Assembly (NCBI GenBank): GCA_919902775.1
Contig: CAKKRJ010000015.1
Location: 45,981 to 109,980, forward strand
Source of the DNA: Burkholderiaceae bacterium
GTDB lineage: Bacteria > Pseudomonadota > Gammaproteobacteria > Burkholderiales > Burkholderiaceae_C
DNA: 64,000 bases
Direction of reading: 5' to 3'
Shown: piece by piece, positions 26,900 to 35,523 of the stretch
Numbering within the stretch: the first letter of the stretch is position 1
Layout: each line of letters opens with the position of its first letter
Position numbers and translations under genes: made by a program
Notes under the pieces: model-generated
Told to the model about the DNA's origin: nothing
The model's database searches: none
What the model saw: only the letters and a program-made list of their open reading frames with translations

Positions 26900-27865
26900 A
26901 TGTCTGCTTTGCCCAAAGTCACCGCGTTTTTGCGCACCGAAGAATCTGCCTTTGCGCAGCTTCCAGACTTTCCCTACACGCCGCACTACACCGAAATTGC
27001 GGGCATGCGCATCGCCTGCATCGACGAGGGCCCACGCGAGGCGCCTGCGGTGTTGCTGATGCACGGCGAGCCCACCTGGTCGTTTCTGTACCGCAAGATG
27101 ATTCCGGTGCTGCTGCAAGCCGGGCTGCGCGTGATCGCGCCCGACCTGGTCGGCTTTGGCCGCTCCGACAAGCCCACGCTGGCCAGCGACTGCTCTTACC
27201 TCAACCAAGTGCTGTGGATGAATGCCTGGCTGGAGGCCAAGGACTTGCAGCACCTGACGCTGTTCTGCCAAGACTGGGGCTCGCTGATCGGCTTGCGCAT
27301 GGCCGCCGAGGCACCCCAGCGCTTTGACCGCATCGTGTTGGCCAATGGCGGCTTGCCCACAGGCACATCGCCCGTGCCCAAGGCGTTCAAAATCTGGCGG
27401 GCGTTTGCCAGGTGGAGTCCCTGGTTTCCGATTGGCCGCATCGTCAAGTCGGGCTGTGTGGCGGGCTTGACGCCGCCAGAAATGGCCGCCTACGACGCAC
27501 CCTTTCCAAGCCATCGCCACCAACTGAGCGCCCGGCTTTTTCCCAGCTTGGTCCCCACCACACCGAACGACCCTGAACGCGCACGCAATGAGGCGGCATG
27601 GGAGGTGTTCAAGCGCTGGGACAAGCCCTTCCTCACCTTGTTCAGCAACCGCGACCCCATCACGCGCGGCGGCCACCGCATCTGGCACGCGCAGGTGCCG
27701 GGGGCGCAAGGCCAGCCGCACGCCGTCACGCGCGGCGCTGGCCATTTTTTACAAGAAGACAAAGGCGGCGAAGTGGCGCAAGCCATCGCCGACTTCATTC
27801 ACGCCACCCCCGTCAATCGGCCGCAGCAACCGTCGCCAGCAGGGCTTGCGCCGTCAGCCGCATGA
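26900..27865 (+). CDS. haloalkane dehalogenase (alpha/beta-hydrolase)
   Basis: A 321-residue hydrolase. It cleaves carbon-halogen bonds in haloalkanes to give alcohol and halide. The family signature HGEPTWSFLYRKM starts at 55, with the oxyanion Glu/Trp. The nucleophile elbow CQDWGS carries Asp125, with Trp126 as a halide-binding residue. The acid is Asp252 in SNRDPIT and the base His282 in GAGHFLQED. This layout matches subfamily HLD-I (DhlA/DmbA type). The ATG at 26900 is chosen because GGAG lies about 10 bases upstream; a GTG at 26891 overlapping the SDR stop is possible. It ends the operon and runs 53 bases into the convergent TetR gene. Confidence 0.88.
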   Translation: MSALPKVTAFLRTEESAFAQLPDFPYTPHYTEIAGMRIACIDEGPREAPAVLLMHGEPTWSFLYRKMIPVLLQAGLRVIAPDLVGFGRSDKPTLASDCSYLNQVLWMNAWLEAKDLQHLTLFCQDWGSLIGLRMAAEAPQRFDRIVLANGGLPTGTSPVPKAFKIWRAFARWSPWFPIGRIVKSGCVAGLTPPEMAAYDAPFPSHRHQLSARLFPSLVPTTPNDPERARNEAAWEVFKRWDKPFLTLFSNRDPITRGGHRIWHAQVPGAQGQPHAVTRGAGHFLQEDKGGEVAQAIADFIHATPVNRPQQPSPAGLAPSAA

Positions 27866-28505
27866 CCGCGCAGGCCTGGCTGGCCGGTAAGCCTTGTTCA
27901 CGGCGCAAACGGATCCAGGATTCAAAGCTCAGGGCCAAATCCAGGGCATCGAGCCAAGGCGTGTTCTGGGCCACGGCGGCAGGCAACAGGCGCTGCAACA
28001 GCTCGCGTTGCAGACGTGCCGTGTCCATCAGGTTTTGACTGAGGTAGGCCGAGCCGTAGCGGTGCGCTTGCGCGGCCACATGCAGGGCGGCCGTGCGGTC
28101 GTAAATCTCGCTGCGAAAATCAATGCTTTGCAGAACACGCTCTTGCCAGGTCGCCGCATCCAGGCGGGCTTGCAACACCGGCTGGATTTGCGCATCGACG
28201 TCGGTGCTGATCTCGCGGTAAAGCGCATCCAGGTTGTCGAAATGGCGAAACACCGTGCGCAAGCCCACTTTGGCCCGCTGCGCCACCTGTTCGGCCGTGG
28301 GTGAAATGTGCCCCTCGCAAATCAAGATGCTCAGGGTTTCGACAATTTTTTTGCGGGTCACGACGCTGCGGTTGAAGCGCCCGTCCAGCTTGGACGCATC
28401 ACCCATCGGTGTCGGTGTGGGGGCTGGCGTCTTGGCTGGCTGTCGTTTCATCTCATGGGGGCGGGTGTCCTGGCCCGGCTTGGCGTTGTTCTGCATGTTT
28501 GTCAT
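27813..28505 (-). CDS. TetR-family regulator of the sulfatase/dehalogenase region
   Basis: A 230-residue repressor. A Pro/Lys-rich N-terminal tail (about 1-45) precedes the helix-turn-helix (RKKIVETLSILICEGHISPTAEQVAQRAKVGLRTVFRHFDNLDALY), followed by an all-helical ligand domain. The ATG shares one base with the GST stop (TAATG), so the regulator is made with the minus-strand GST operon. The 3' ends of this gene and the dehalogenase gene overlap by 53 bases. TetR regulators in such clusters usually sense a pathway compound. It likely controls the divergent and adjacent operons here, which is inference from position. Confidence 0.85.
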   Translation of the reverse strand: MTNMQNNAKPGQDTRPHEMKRQPAKTPAPTPTPMGDASKLDGRFNRSVVTRKKIVETLSILICEGHISPTAEQVAQRAKVGLRTVFRHFDNLDALYREISTDVDAQIQPVLQARLDAATWQERVLQSIDFRSEIYDRTAALHVAAQAHRYGSAYLSQNLMDTARLQRELLQRLLPAAVAQNTPWLDALDLALSFESWIRLRREQGLPASQACAVMRLTAQALLATVAAAD

Positions 28506-29662
28506 TATCCCTTTGGGTCTGCGGCGCAAGGCCGTGTCGCGGCTTCAAGATCCAGCGCCACACACACGCCATGCATCTTCAATCGCGGAATGTCCAGCGC
28601 CAACAGCCGCTCGCCGCCCATGCGGCGCAGCCAGTCTCTGACCTGCGCTTGTTCCTGCGCATCCATGCCGTGAAACACATCGAGCGTGCGTTGCGCCATC
28701 CACAGCGTGTAAGGCAGCGCGGCGCGGCGAAACTGGCCTTGCCCCATGGGCACTTGCACATCGGCCAGGCGCCGGGGCAAGGGCTTGCCCGCAGGCCAGT
28801 CTTGCAGTTTGGCCTTCACTTGCGCGTTGATGCCTTCCAGCAAAGGCAAAAATTCGCGGGCCATGGCCTGGAACACCGGCGTCAAGGTGGGGGCGATCGC
28901 ATCGTTCGCCAGCAGCACGCTTTGGCCAGACGCCGTGCGATCTGACGTTGGCTCGGGCTGGCTCATGCGATCGATCCAGGCGCGCAGATGGGGGCGTGGC
29001 GCCACCAGCTCGCGCGCCGGCCAAGGGTCACGCCCCAGGTGGCCATACATGCTGCCGACCAAACCAAAATCGCCCAACTGCGGCCGGTCCCCAAACAAAA
29101 AACGCTGCTGCGCAAAGTGGGCGTCCAAGAGGTCGAGCATCTCGTCCATCCAGGCGTCCATCACAGGCATCTGCGGTGGGCGCACCCCGACAAAGTGCAG
29201 CATGCGCCGCAATGTGGTGGCCACAAATTTGACGGCGCGCCGTTTCACAAAACGGGGCATCCACGGCAGCAAAGCATCGCCCGCTTCGCGCTCAAACAGG
29301 GCGTAGTTTTCAGGGTAGGTCCAGCGCGTGTGCATGGCCATGGGCACCCACCACTCATCGCCCCAGGCTTCCATCCAATAAGACGCAAAGCGCTGCACCG
29401 GCGTGGCGGGATGGACCGAGGGCTCAGGCCAGCGCGCCTCCAGGTGGTCAATGATGCAACTCGTGTCGTGGATCCACTGCCCGTCTGGCGTGACGACGAC
29501 CGGCATCACCGCAGCGCCAACCTTGCGCTTGATCCGCCACATCAGGGTGACCATGTCCACCGGCTTTTGCGTGAACGGGATCTGCTTGTAGCGCAAATAG
29601 CACATGGCCTTGCCGGTGAAATACGACAAGTGCCAGCCGTAAAGCGTGTAGCGGTCACTCAC
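28505..29662 (-). CDS. glutathione S-transferase family protein
   Basis: A 385-residue GST. The N-terminal thioredoxin-like domain (about 1-80) begins TLYGWHLSYFTGKAMCYLRY, with the glutathione-site segment VMPVVVTPDG and the cis-Pro/Asp-Thr-Ser (IHDTSCIIDHL). A helical C-terminal domain of about 200 residues and an extra C-terminal region make it larger than classic GSTs (about 210). The GTG at 29662 is chosen: GGAG is 7 bases upstream, and earlier in-frame starts fall inside REP-like repeat 2. Such enzymes can displace halide or open epoxides. Its neighbours suggest handling of a halogenated intermediate, but this is not shown by sequence. Confidence 0.85.
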   Translation of the reverse strand: MSDRYTLYGWHLSYFTGKAMCYLRYKQIPFTQKPVDMVTLMWRIKRKVGAAVMPVVVTPDGQWIHDTSCIIDHLEARWPEPSVHPATPVQRFASYWMEAWGDEWWVPMAMHTRWTYPENYALFEREAGDALLPWMPRFVKRRAVKFVATTLRRMLHFVGVRPPQMPVMDAWMDEMLDLLDAHFAQQRFLFGDRPQLGDFGLVGSMYGHLGRDPWPARELVAPRPHLRAWIDRMSQPEPTSDRTASGQSVLLANDAIAPTLTPVFQAMAREFLPLLEGINAQVKAKLQDWPAGKPLPRRLADVQVPMGQGQFRRAALPYTLWMAQRTLDVFHGMDAQEQAQVRDWLRRMGGERLLALDIPRLKMHGVCVALDLEAATRPCAADPKG

Positions 29663-29680
29663 AACAAGTCTCCAGTGCTG

Positions 29681-29811
29681 TTCGCGCGCAGGGGCGCGCT
29701 CCCACATGGGTCCGGTGGTCTTCGTGGGAGGCCGCCCCTGCGGCCGAATGCATTCGCGCGCAGGAGCGCGCTCCCACACAAGGTTCGAGGTTCTTTGTGG
29801 GAGGCACGCGT
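29681..29811. repeat. REP-like intergenic repeat, copy 2 (reverse orientation)
   Basis: Tandem modules in the inverse orientation to copy 1 fill the gap between the second sulfatase and the GST gene. Visible are two CGCGCAGG(G/A)GCGCGCTCCCACA units (split around 29681 and 29756), GTGGGAGGCCGCCCCTGCGG followed by CCGAATG at 29724-29750, and TTTGTGGGAGGCACGCG at 29794-29810. It lies upstream of the GST ribosome binding site and downstream of the sulfatase stop. Confidence 0.8.
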
Positions 29812-29812
29812 T

Positions 29813-31474
29813 TCAATTGGAATAGTAGATGTACTCGTCGCCGGCTTTTGTCGGCTGCTTGAGCGAGTGGTCGATGGCGATCGGACCGGCCCCCAGCGAT
29901 GGCCACAGCGGCTTGCGCTGGGTGCTGTTCCACGCGGTAAGCTGGGCCTTCATCGCCGCCAGGCGCTCGGGCTCTTTGCCTGCGAGGTTGAGCTTTTCGG
30001 TGGGGTCGGTGGCCAGGTTGAACAACCATTCCTTCTTGGGCAACTCGGACACTTGCAGCTTCCAGTCGCCCGCGCGCACGGTGAGGTATTGGTCCGTGCG
30101 CCAGAACAAGACATCGTGCGGACGACCGGGCGCCTTGCCCTGGATGAAGGGCAGCAGGTTGACGCCATCGATGGGGCGGTCAGCGGGTGGCTTTTGGCCG
30201 CCCACCGCAGCGGCGGTGGCAAAGATGTCAAAGTGGCTCACCGGCGCGGTGTAGTGGGTGCCCGCAGGAATTTGGCCCGGCCAGCGCATGAAGAACGGCA
30301 CATGGATGCCGCCTTCGAAGAAAGTGGCTTTCCACCCCCGGTAAGGCGAGTTCAAGCCATCCAAACCGATGTAATGGGCGCCCCCGTTGTCGCTGGTGAA
30401 GATCACCAAAGTGTTGTCGTCCAGGCCTTGGTCTTTGAGTGACTGCAGCACGCGACCGATGTTGCGGTCCAGCGAACGGATCATGGCGGCGTACACCCGC
30501 AGCGTGTGGTCAGGAATGAAGCTCAAGGCGTCGTAGTCTTCGCGCGTGGCCTGCAGCGGTGTGTGCGGTGCGTTGTAGGCCAGGTACATGAAGAAGGGGC
30601 GGTTTTTATTCGCCTCGACCACTTTGACCGCTTCATCGGTGAGGTAGTCGGTCATGTATTTGGGCGGCTGGAAGGGTTCGCCATCCATGAAGCGCACGCC
30701 CCAAGGTTCGGCGGCCCACAGAAATTGATCGATGGGGTCAAAGGCCTGCATGGCATTAACCACCTTCGGGTCTTTGGTGGGCAAGAACATGGACGCCCCG
30801 TGCAAGTGCGACAAGGACTCGTTGAAGCCATGGTTGTAGGAACGAAACTGCGGGCTGTCGCCCAAATGCCATTTGCCCAAATGCACGGTGTGGTAGTTGG
30901 CACCTTGCAAGAGCTTGGCCAGCGTGATCTCGCTGGTCGGCAGGCCCATGTCCTCGTAGGGGATCAGCTGCGCCTCGCGCTCCGGGTGGTAAATGGGTTT
31001 GATCAATTGCTCGGCCGGCGCCATGCTGGTGACCACCTTCATGAACTGCTTGGGTGTGGGCGTGAACTCAAAGCCAAAACGCGTGGCGTAGCGCCCGGTC
31101 ATCATCGCCGCGCGCGACGGCGCGCAGGTGGCATTGCCCGAATAGCCATTGCGAAAATCAACGCCTCCTTTGGCGATGCTGTCGATGTGCGGGGTCGGCA
31201 CCTTGCCCCCGGCAATGCCGCCGCCGAAGTGGGTGATGTCATTGATGCCCAGATCGTCAGCCACGATCAGCACCACGTTGGGCGCGCGGCGCGGTGCGCT
31301 TGGCGCAGTGGCCGGCCCGGCTTGCCATGCGACCTCACGGGTTGGCGCGTAGTCTTGGTGCATGATGTATTTCACCGACAGCAGCGCCACGCCCGTGCGG
31401 CCACCCACGGCATAAAAGGCGACCGTACCCACCAGCAACAAGGCCAGCAAGCCCCAAGCGATTCGTTTCAACAT
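29813..31474 (-). CDS. type I (formylglycine) sulfatase, membrane-anchored
   Basis: A 553-residue arylsulfatase-type enzyme. An N-terminal transmembrane anchor (about 5-24, preceded by LKR, so the catalytic part faces the periplasm) leads to the metal strand VVLIVADDLG, and the activation motif CAPSR (Cys117-Arg121) in TCAPSRAAMMTGRY. IFTSDNGG gives the second metal ligands and KWHLGDS the conserved Lys/His. GGAG is 8 bases before the ATG. It is distinct from the sulfatase at 23060 in topology and core motif (CAPSR versus CSPTR), so the two probably act on different sulfate esters or positions. It lies between the MBL-fold hydrolase and the GST on the minus strand. Confidence 0.93.
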   Translation of the reverse strand: MLKRIAWGLLALLLVGTVAFYAVGGRTGVALLSVKYIMHQDYAPTREVAWQAGPATAPSAPRRAPNVVLIVADDLGINDITHFGGGIAGGKVPTPHIDSIAKGGVDFRNGYSGNATCAPSRAAMMTGRYATRFGFEFTPTPKQFMKVVTSMAPAEQLIKPIYHPEREAQLIPYEDMGLPTSEITLAKLLQGANYHTVHLGKWHLGDSPQFRSYNHGFNESLSHLHGASMFLPTKDPKVVNAMQAFDPIDQFLWAAEPWGVRFMDGEPFQPPKYMTDYLTDEAVKVVEANKNRPFFMYLAYNAPHTPLQATREDYDALSFIPDHTLRVYAAMIRSLDRNIGRVLQSLKDQGLDDNTLVIFTSDNGGAHYIGLDGLNSPYRGWKATFFEGGIHVPFFMRWPGQIPAGTHYTAPVSHFDIFATAAAVGGQKPPADRPIDGVNLLPFIQGKAPGRPHDVLFWRTDQYLTVRAGDWKLQVSELPKKEWLFNLATDPTEKLNLAGKEPERLAAMKAQLTAWNSTQRKPLWPSLGAGPIAIDHSLKQPTKAGDEYIYYSN

Positions 31475-31495
31475 CGTGCAGTCTCCGAGTGGTCA

Positions 31496-31515
31496 GTGTC
31501 GTGTCGTGTCGTGTC
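31496..31515. repeat. four tandem GTGTC pentamers
   Basis: Four perfect copies of GTGTC lie in the 60-base gap between the MBL-fold hydrolase stop and the sulfatase start, 22-41 bases upstream of the sulfatase ATG on the minus strand. Such short tandem units can slip and change promoter or leader spacing. Confidence 0.75.
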
Positions 31516-31534
31516 GGGTAAAGGGTTCAAGGCC

Positions 31535-32620
31535 TCAAGGCCTTTTGCCCATTTCTATGGTTTGGCTTCCCGCAGGCAAGCTGAACCAGTCTCCGTCAGC
31601 GCCTACGCGCAGGGGGCCCCGGTAAATCTGACTGGCACCTTGGGCAAAGGCTTGCTCCAAGCCGGCCAAGGGCAGGGGCGGCACGATGTGGTTGAACACC
31701 AAGGCCTTCACGCCAGCAGCCTGGGCAATTTCAGCCGCCTGCTCGGGGGTGGTGTGGTAGTTCAGCACGTCGTGCATGATCTGCGCCAAGGGGGCACGGC
31801 CAGCCGCCGCAAAACCATGCTCGACCATGCCCAGCAACTGGGGCGACAGGGCTTCGTGCAGCAACAGGTCGACGCCTTTGGACTCGCGCGCCACGGCCGC
31901 GCTGGCGATGGTGTCACCGCTGAGCACCAGCGTGCGGTCTTTGTAGCGGATGCGGTAGCCCACGGAAGGGTGCACCGGGCCATGGTCCACCGCGAATGCG
32001 ACGATCTCCAGATCGCCCTCCGAGAGCAGGACTTTGCGCTGGGCTTCGCCGGAAAATTCAAACGGCAGCGCCCTGCCACCAAAGCCGGCAGGGGGCACGA
32101 CCTTGTCCCCGTGGTGGCCCGTGCGGTAGCCCTTGTCCAAGGTGTAGGCGGCTTGAAAGCCCTGCAAAACCTGCTCAAGACCCACAGGGCCATGAATGGG
32201 CATGGGCTGTTGGGCGGTGCGCTGTATCCATCGCTGCACCATCAATTCCCCCAGGCCATCGATGTGGTCGGAGTGGTAGTGGGTGAAAAACAGCGCTTCG
32301 ATCTGCCCGGCGTTCAGACGCATCAGCGCCAGGTTGCGGGCCGCGCCCGCGCCCGCATCAAACACAAACATGCGCTTGCCCGCCACCACCACGGTGCAAG
32401 GCCCGCTGCGCTTGGCATCGGGAAAGGGCGAGCCGGCGCCACACAAGCCCACGTGCAGCCCATCTGGCAAACCCGCCAGTGAATCGGCATTGGCGGTCAA
32501 CGCCATGACTTGGCGCTGCATCAAGGCCACGGTGATCGGCCCCCGTTGCCACCAGCCCAAGGCGGCCATCACCAGCAAAATGGCAATGGTCCACCCGAAC
32601 ATTTTCGCGCGACGCTTCAT
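31535..32620 (-). CDS. membrane-anchored metallo-beta-lactamase-fold hydrolase
   Basis: A 361-residue protein. The N-terminal anchor (about 8-24, after MKRRAKMF) points the enzyme to the periplasm. The MBL domain has the HYHSDH metal motif (His114, His116, Asp118, His119) in RNase Z-like context, VLSGDT as a further ligand, and VFNHIVPP near the C-terminus as the last His. This pattern is that of the type III arylsulfatase/AtsA and tRNase Z-like branch rather than beta-lactamases. Among sulfatase genes it may be a third, non-formylglycine sulfatase. Phosphodiesterase or lactonase is an alternative. The ATG at 32620 is chosen because upstream frames lack a start with an anchor. Confidence 0.85.
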   Translation of the reverse strand: MKRRAKMFGWTIAILLVMAALGWWQRGPITVALMQRQVMALTANADSLAGLPDGLHVGLCGAGSPFPDAKRSGPCTVVVAGKRMFVFDAGAGAARNLALMRLNAGQIEALFFTHYHSDHIDGLGELMVQRWIQRTAQQPMPIHGPVGLEQVLQGFQAAYTLDKGYRTGHHGDKVVPPAGFGGRALPFEFSGEAQRKVLLSEGDLEIVAFAVDHGPVHPSVGYRIRYKDRTLVLSGDTIASAAVARESKGVDLLLHEALSPQLLGMVEHGFAAAGRAPLAQIMHDVLNYHTTPEQAAEIAQAAGVKALVFNHIVPPLPLAGLEQAFAQGASQIYRGPLRVGADGDWFSLPAGSQTIEMGKRP

Positions 32621-33048
32621 GGGATGACCTTTGGGAAAACGGGAGTGACAGACTGACGGTATTTTGAAGCTTGGCTGGGGCACAAACAATGGGCAGTATC
32701 CCTCTTGTGCGGCCCCATAAGTTATGGCACGATGAATGCAAATACATTGATGCACCGCCCTCACCGGGACCCGATTCATGCCTGCGGTTTGACTGTGAAA
32801 GAACAAGCTTCGGCCACCGCGGTGGCCCCCACCAAAGAACCGCAAACCCTGTGGGAGCGCACCCCTGTGCGCGAATGTTTCGGCCGCAGGGGCGACCTCC
32901 TACAAAACACCCCCGTACTTTGTGGGAGCGCACCCCCGCGCGCGAATGAATTCGGCCGCAGGGGCGACCACCTACAAAAAACCCAAACCCTGTGGGAGCG
33001 CGCCCCTGCGCGCGAATGCCGCCATTTGTGTTTCGGGCAGAGGCGCTC
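32621..33048. other. 428-base divergent promoter region with repeats
   Basis: This gap separates the minus-strand MBL hydrolase (start 32620) from the plus-strand formylglycine-generating enzyme (start 33049). About half of it is REP-like repeat copy 3 (32790-33018). The unique part, 32640-32789, holds the promoter space for the minus-strand operon. It contains AT-rich patches but no promoter I would assign with confidence, and no small gene. Confidence 0.6.
32790..33018. repeat. REP-like intergenic repeat, copy 3 (three tandem units)
   Basis: After TTTGACTGTGAAAGAACA, which is also found at repeat 4 and partly at repeat 1, three tandem units follow. Each is a TTCGGCCGCAGGGGCGACC-type module, a variable A-rich or CCC-rich linker, and a TGTGGGAGCGCGCCCCTGCG-type module ending GCGCGAATG. 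The units differ slightly (for example GCGCACCCCTGTGCGC). Three repeat-derived ATG codons lie here, none with a ribosome binding site. Confidence 0.85.
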
Positions 33049-34092
33049 ATGATGGCCACAACCCAGCACCTGTTGCGTCGGCCATGGGCTTGGCTCGTGG
33101 GCTTGGCGATTTTGGCGTCGGCAGCACTGTGGTGGTGGTCGAGCGCACGCCAGGCCTCGCAGGCCCGCGCAGAGCCCCAAGTGTGTGCCCTGGCCGCGCC
33201 CGAGGCGAACAGCCCACACCCCGGCATGGTGTGGGTGCCCGCAGGCAGCTTCGAGATGGGCGACGACGTCTACCCCGAAGAAAGTCCCAGGCAGCGCGTT
33301 CGCGTGGCGGGCTTCTGGATGGACCGCACCGAAGTGACGAACGACGCATTTGCGGCCTTCGTGCAAGCCACGGGCCATATCACCCAAGCCGAGCGGCCTG
33401 TAGACACTCTCCAGCATCCGGGCCTGCCCGCGCAGTTTCAACAAGCCGGTGCGGTCGTCTTCGTGATGCCCAACGATGTGCACGGCCGTGGCCATGTGAC
33501 GCAATGGTGGCGCTACACACCGGGCGCCAATTGGCGCCATCCGGGCGGACCCGACACCAGCATAGAGGGCAAAGGCGCGTTTCCGGTGGTGGCCATCACC
33601 ACCGAAGACGCCTTGGCCTATGCGCGCTGGAAGGGCCACAGCTTGCCCAGCGAAGCCCAGTGGGAATGGGCCGCGCGCGCCGCGCGCCCTGAGCCGCCCC
33701 CAGCGCACGAACAACCCCGCAAGGCCAACACCTGGCAAGGCCTGTTCCCTGTCGTCAATTTGGCCGAAGACGGCTTCGCAGGCTTGGCCCCGGTGGGCTG
33801 CTACGAGCCCAATGCGCTCGGGCTGTTCGACATGATCGGCAATGTGTGGGAACTGACGGCCGACGCCTGGACGGCGCACCCCAAAGCGACCGATCTAGTC
33901 GGATTGCCGGACGCCATGCCCACGGGCATGCGCACAGGCCAAGCGCCACAGCAAGTCATCAAAGGCGGCTCATTTCTCTGCGCCCCCAACTACTGCATGC
34001 GTTACCGCGCCGGCGCCCGCCAAGCGCAAGAGCGTGACCTGGCCACCAGCCATCTGGGCTTTCGCACCGTCGTGAACGGTACTTTGAGATGA
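33049..34092 (+). CDS. formylglycine-generating enzyme (sulfatase-modifying), membrane-anchored
   Basis: A 347-residue FGE-family protein. The FGE fold starts near 58 (MVWVPAGSFEMGDD), with MDRTEVTNDAF, LPSEAQWEWAAR and FDMIGNVWELT, and the catalytic pair Cys311 and Cys316 in GGSFLCAPNYCMRYR, matching the active C-x4-C of functional FGEs. It oxidises the Cys of C-x-P-x-R in type I sulfatases to formylglycine, and two such sulfatases are in this cluster. It also has a transmembrane segment (about 12-30, after RRP) with the catalytic domain predicted outside, which is unusual for bacterial FGEs. AGAGG precedes ATGATG. Confidence 0.9.
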   Translation: MMATTQHLLRRPWAWLVGLAILASAALWWWSSARQASQARAEPQVCALAAPEANSPHPGMVWVPAGSFEMGDDVYPEESPRQRVRVAGFWMDRTEVTNDAFAAFVQATGHITQAERPVDTLQHPGLPAQFQQAGAVVFVMPNDVHGRGHVTQWWRYTPGANWRHPGGPDTSIEGKGAFPVVAITTEDALAYARWKGHSLPSEAQWEWAARAARPEPPPAHEQPRKANTWQGLFPVVNLAEDGFAGLAPVGCYEPNALGLFDMIGNVWELTADAWTAHPKATDLVGLPDAMPTGMRTGQAPQQVIKGGSFLCAPNYCMRYRAGARQAQERDLATSHLGFRTVVNGTLR

Positions 34093-35501
34093 CACGCAAG
34101 AACATTCACCCACACACACCTGCAGCCCAAAGCAGACTCGGCTGGAGGGCCTGGAGGGGCGGGCTGTTGGCCTTGTTGGCCTTGATCGCCGGCTCTGGGG
34201 CCGTGCTTTACACGCAAGCCGAATACATCGTTTTGGGCGCAGAAGGCTATCTCTACGGCTACCCCTTGGTGATCACAGACCTCACCCGCGCGCATGCCAG
34301 TCAGGCCCTGGGACCTGAAAACCAGCTCTATCGCTTGCGCCGGTTTCCAGATGCGCAATTTCGCGGTGTGGTCAGGCCCAACGTCGACACGCTCTACACC
34401 AGCGCCTTCGTTGACATGGCCCAGGGCCCTTGGGTGTTTGAGATGCCGTCCAACGCGCAGCGTTATGAGCTGATGCCTTTCATGGACGCCTGGACCAACG
34501 TCATCGCCTCGCCGGGCACGCGCACCACGGGCACAGGCGGCGGCCAGTTTCTGCTGGTGGGCCCCGAGTGGCCAGGCGCAGCGCCAAGCGGCCTGACACT
34601 GCTGCGCTCACCCACCCGCTGGGTGTGGTTGATTGGGCGCACGCAGACCAACGGCGCCTCCGATTACCCCACCGTTCACGCCCTGCAAGACGGCTTGAGT
34701 TTGCGCCGCTTGAACGCCATAGCGCCCAACAACGAACCACCGCCCAAGCGCACCGAGCCGACCACGCCAGCGTCGCCGCCACTGGCCACGATGAAAGCCA
34801 TGGCCACTTTGGATTTTTTCAAACGCCTGAGCGCCTTGATGGTAGACAACCCGCCTGCCGCAGCCGATGGCCCCATGCTGTTGAAGCTCGCGCGCATCGG
34901 CGTCGCGCCAGGTCAGCCCCCTCAATGGAACCCTCTCCAACGCGCAGCCGCGAGCCTGGGCCGCTGGATCGCTGACTTCAAAGTCAAACAGGAATTGAAC
35001 AAGCTCAGCGACCCCCACGGGGCTTGGGTCACACCGCCAGCCGTCCTCGGGCAATACGGCACGCACTACAACATCCGTGCCGCTGTGGCCATGGTGGGGC
35101 TGGGTGCCAATTGGCCGGCCGACGCCAGCTACCCCAACACGCGCAGCGATGACCAAGGCCGGGCCTTGAACGGCCAGCACCGCTACCGCCTGCACTTCGC
35201 AGCCGACAACTTGCCGCCCGTGCGCGCTTTTTGGTCGGTGACGGCTTACGGCCCCGACGACTACCTGATTGACAACCCGCTGCAGCGCTACGCGCTGGGC
35301 GACCGCGATCCCTTGGTCTACAACGCCGACGGCTCTTTGGACCTGTGGATACAGGCCAGCGCACCCGCAGGCGCCCCTGCGAACAACTGGTTGCCCGTCA
35401 AAGCGGGCGAGGATTTCAGCCTCACCGCGCGCCTTTACTGGCCGCAGGCCGCCGCCCTGGATGCGCGCTGGCACATGCCGGCTGTGCAGCGCATCGATTG
35501 A
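34089..35501 (+). CDS. DUF1254/DUF1214 family protein, membrane-anchored
   Basis: A 470-residue protein. An N-terminal transmembrane segment (about 25-45) precedes the DUF1254 domain (EGYLYGYPLVITDLTRA; VVRPNVDTLYTSAFVDM, about residues 54-115) and the C-terminal DUF1214 domain (NLPPVRAFWSVTAYG, DNPLQRYALGDRD, GSLDLWIQ). The family is widespread and mostly uncharacterised, exported, and often next to hydrolases. Its start overlaps the FGE stop as ATGA, so it is coupled to FGE. The link to sulfatase processing or substrate handling is only positional. The middle part (about 210-240) is Pro-rich and low in complexity. Confidence 0.85.
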   Translation: MTRKNIHPHTPAAQSRLGWRAWRGGLLALLALIAGSGAVLYTQAEYIVLGAEGYLYGYPLVITDLTRAHASQALGPENQLYRLRRFPDAQFRGVVRPNVDTLYTSAFVDMAQGPWVFEMPSNAQRYELMPFMDAWTNVIASPGTRTTGTGGGQFLLVGPEWPGAAPSGLTLLRSPTRWVWLIGRTQTNGASDYPTVHALQDGLSLRRLNAIAPNNEPPPKRTEPTTPASPPLATMKAMATLDFFKRLSALMVDNPPAAADGPMLLKLARIGVAPGQPPQWNPLQRAAASLGRWIADFKVKQELNKLSDPHGAWVTPPAVLGQYGTHYNIRAAVAMVGLGANWPADASYPNTRSDDQGRALNGQHRYRLHFAADNLPPVRAFWSVTAYGPDDYLIDNPLQRYALGDRDPLVYNADGSLDLWIQASAPAGAPANNWLPVKAGEDFSLTARLYWPQAAALDARWHMPAVQRID

Positions 35502-35523
35502 TGCCATGAAGTGAAGGACTGCC

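Noticed and set aside
30506..32482. Long plus-strand frame opposite the sulfatase and MBL hydrolase genes
   Set aside because: No recognisable domain, runs across two real genes and their gap, and shows mirror-image codon use.
32992..33048. Upstream start for the formylglycine-generating enzyme inside the repeat
   Set aside because: The extra residues come from REP-like repeat 3 and lack a ribosome binding site; the ATG at 33049 has AGAGG upstream and keeps the membrane anchor intact.
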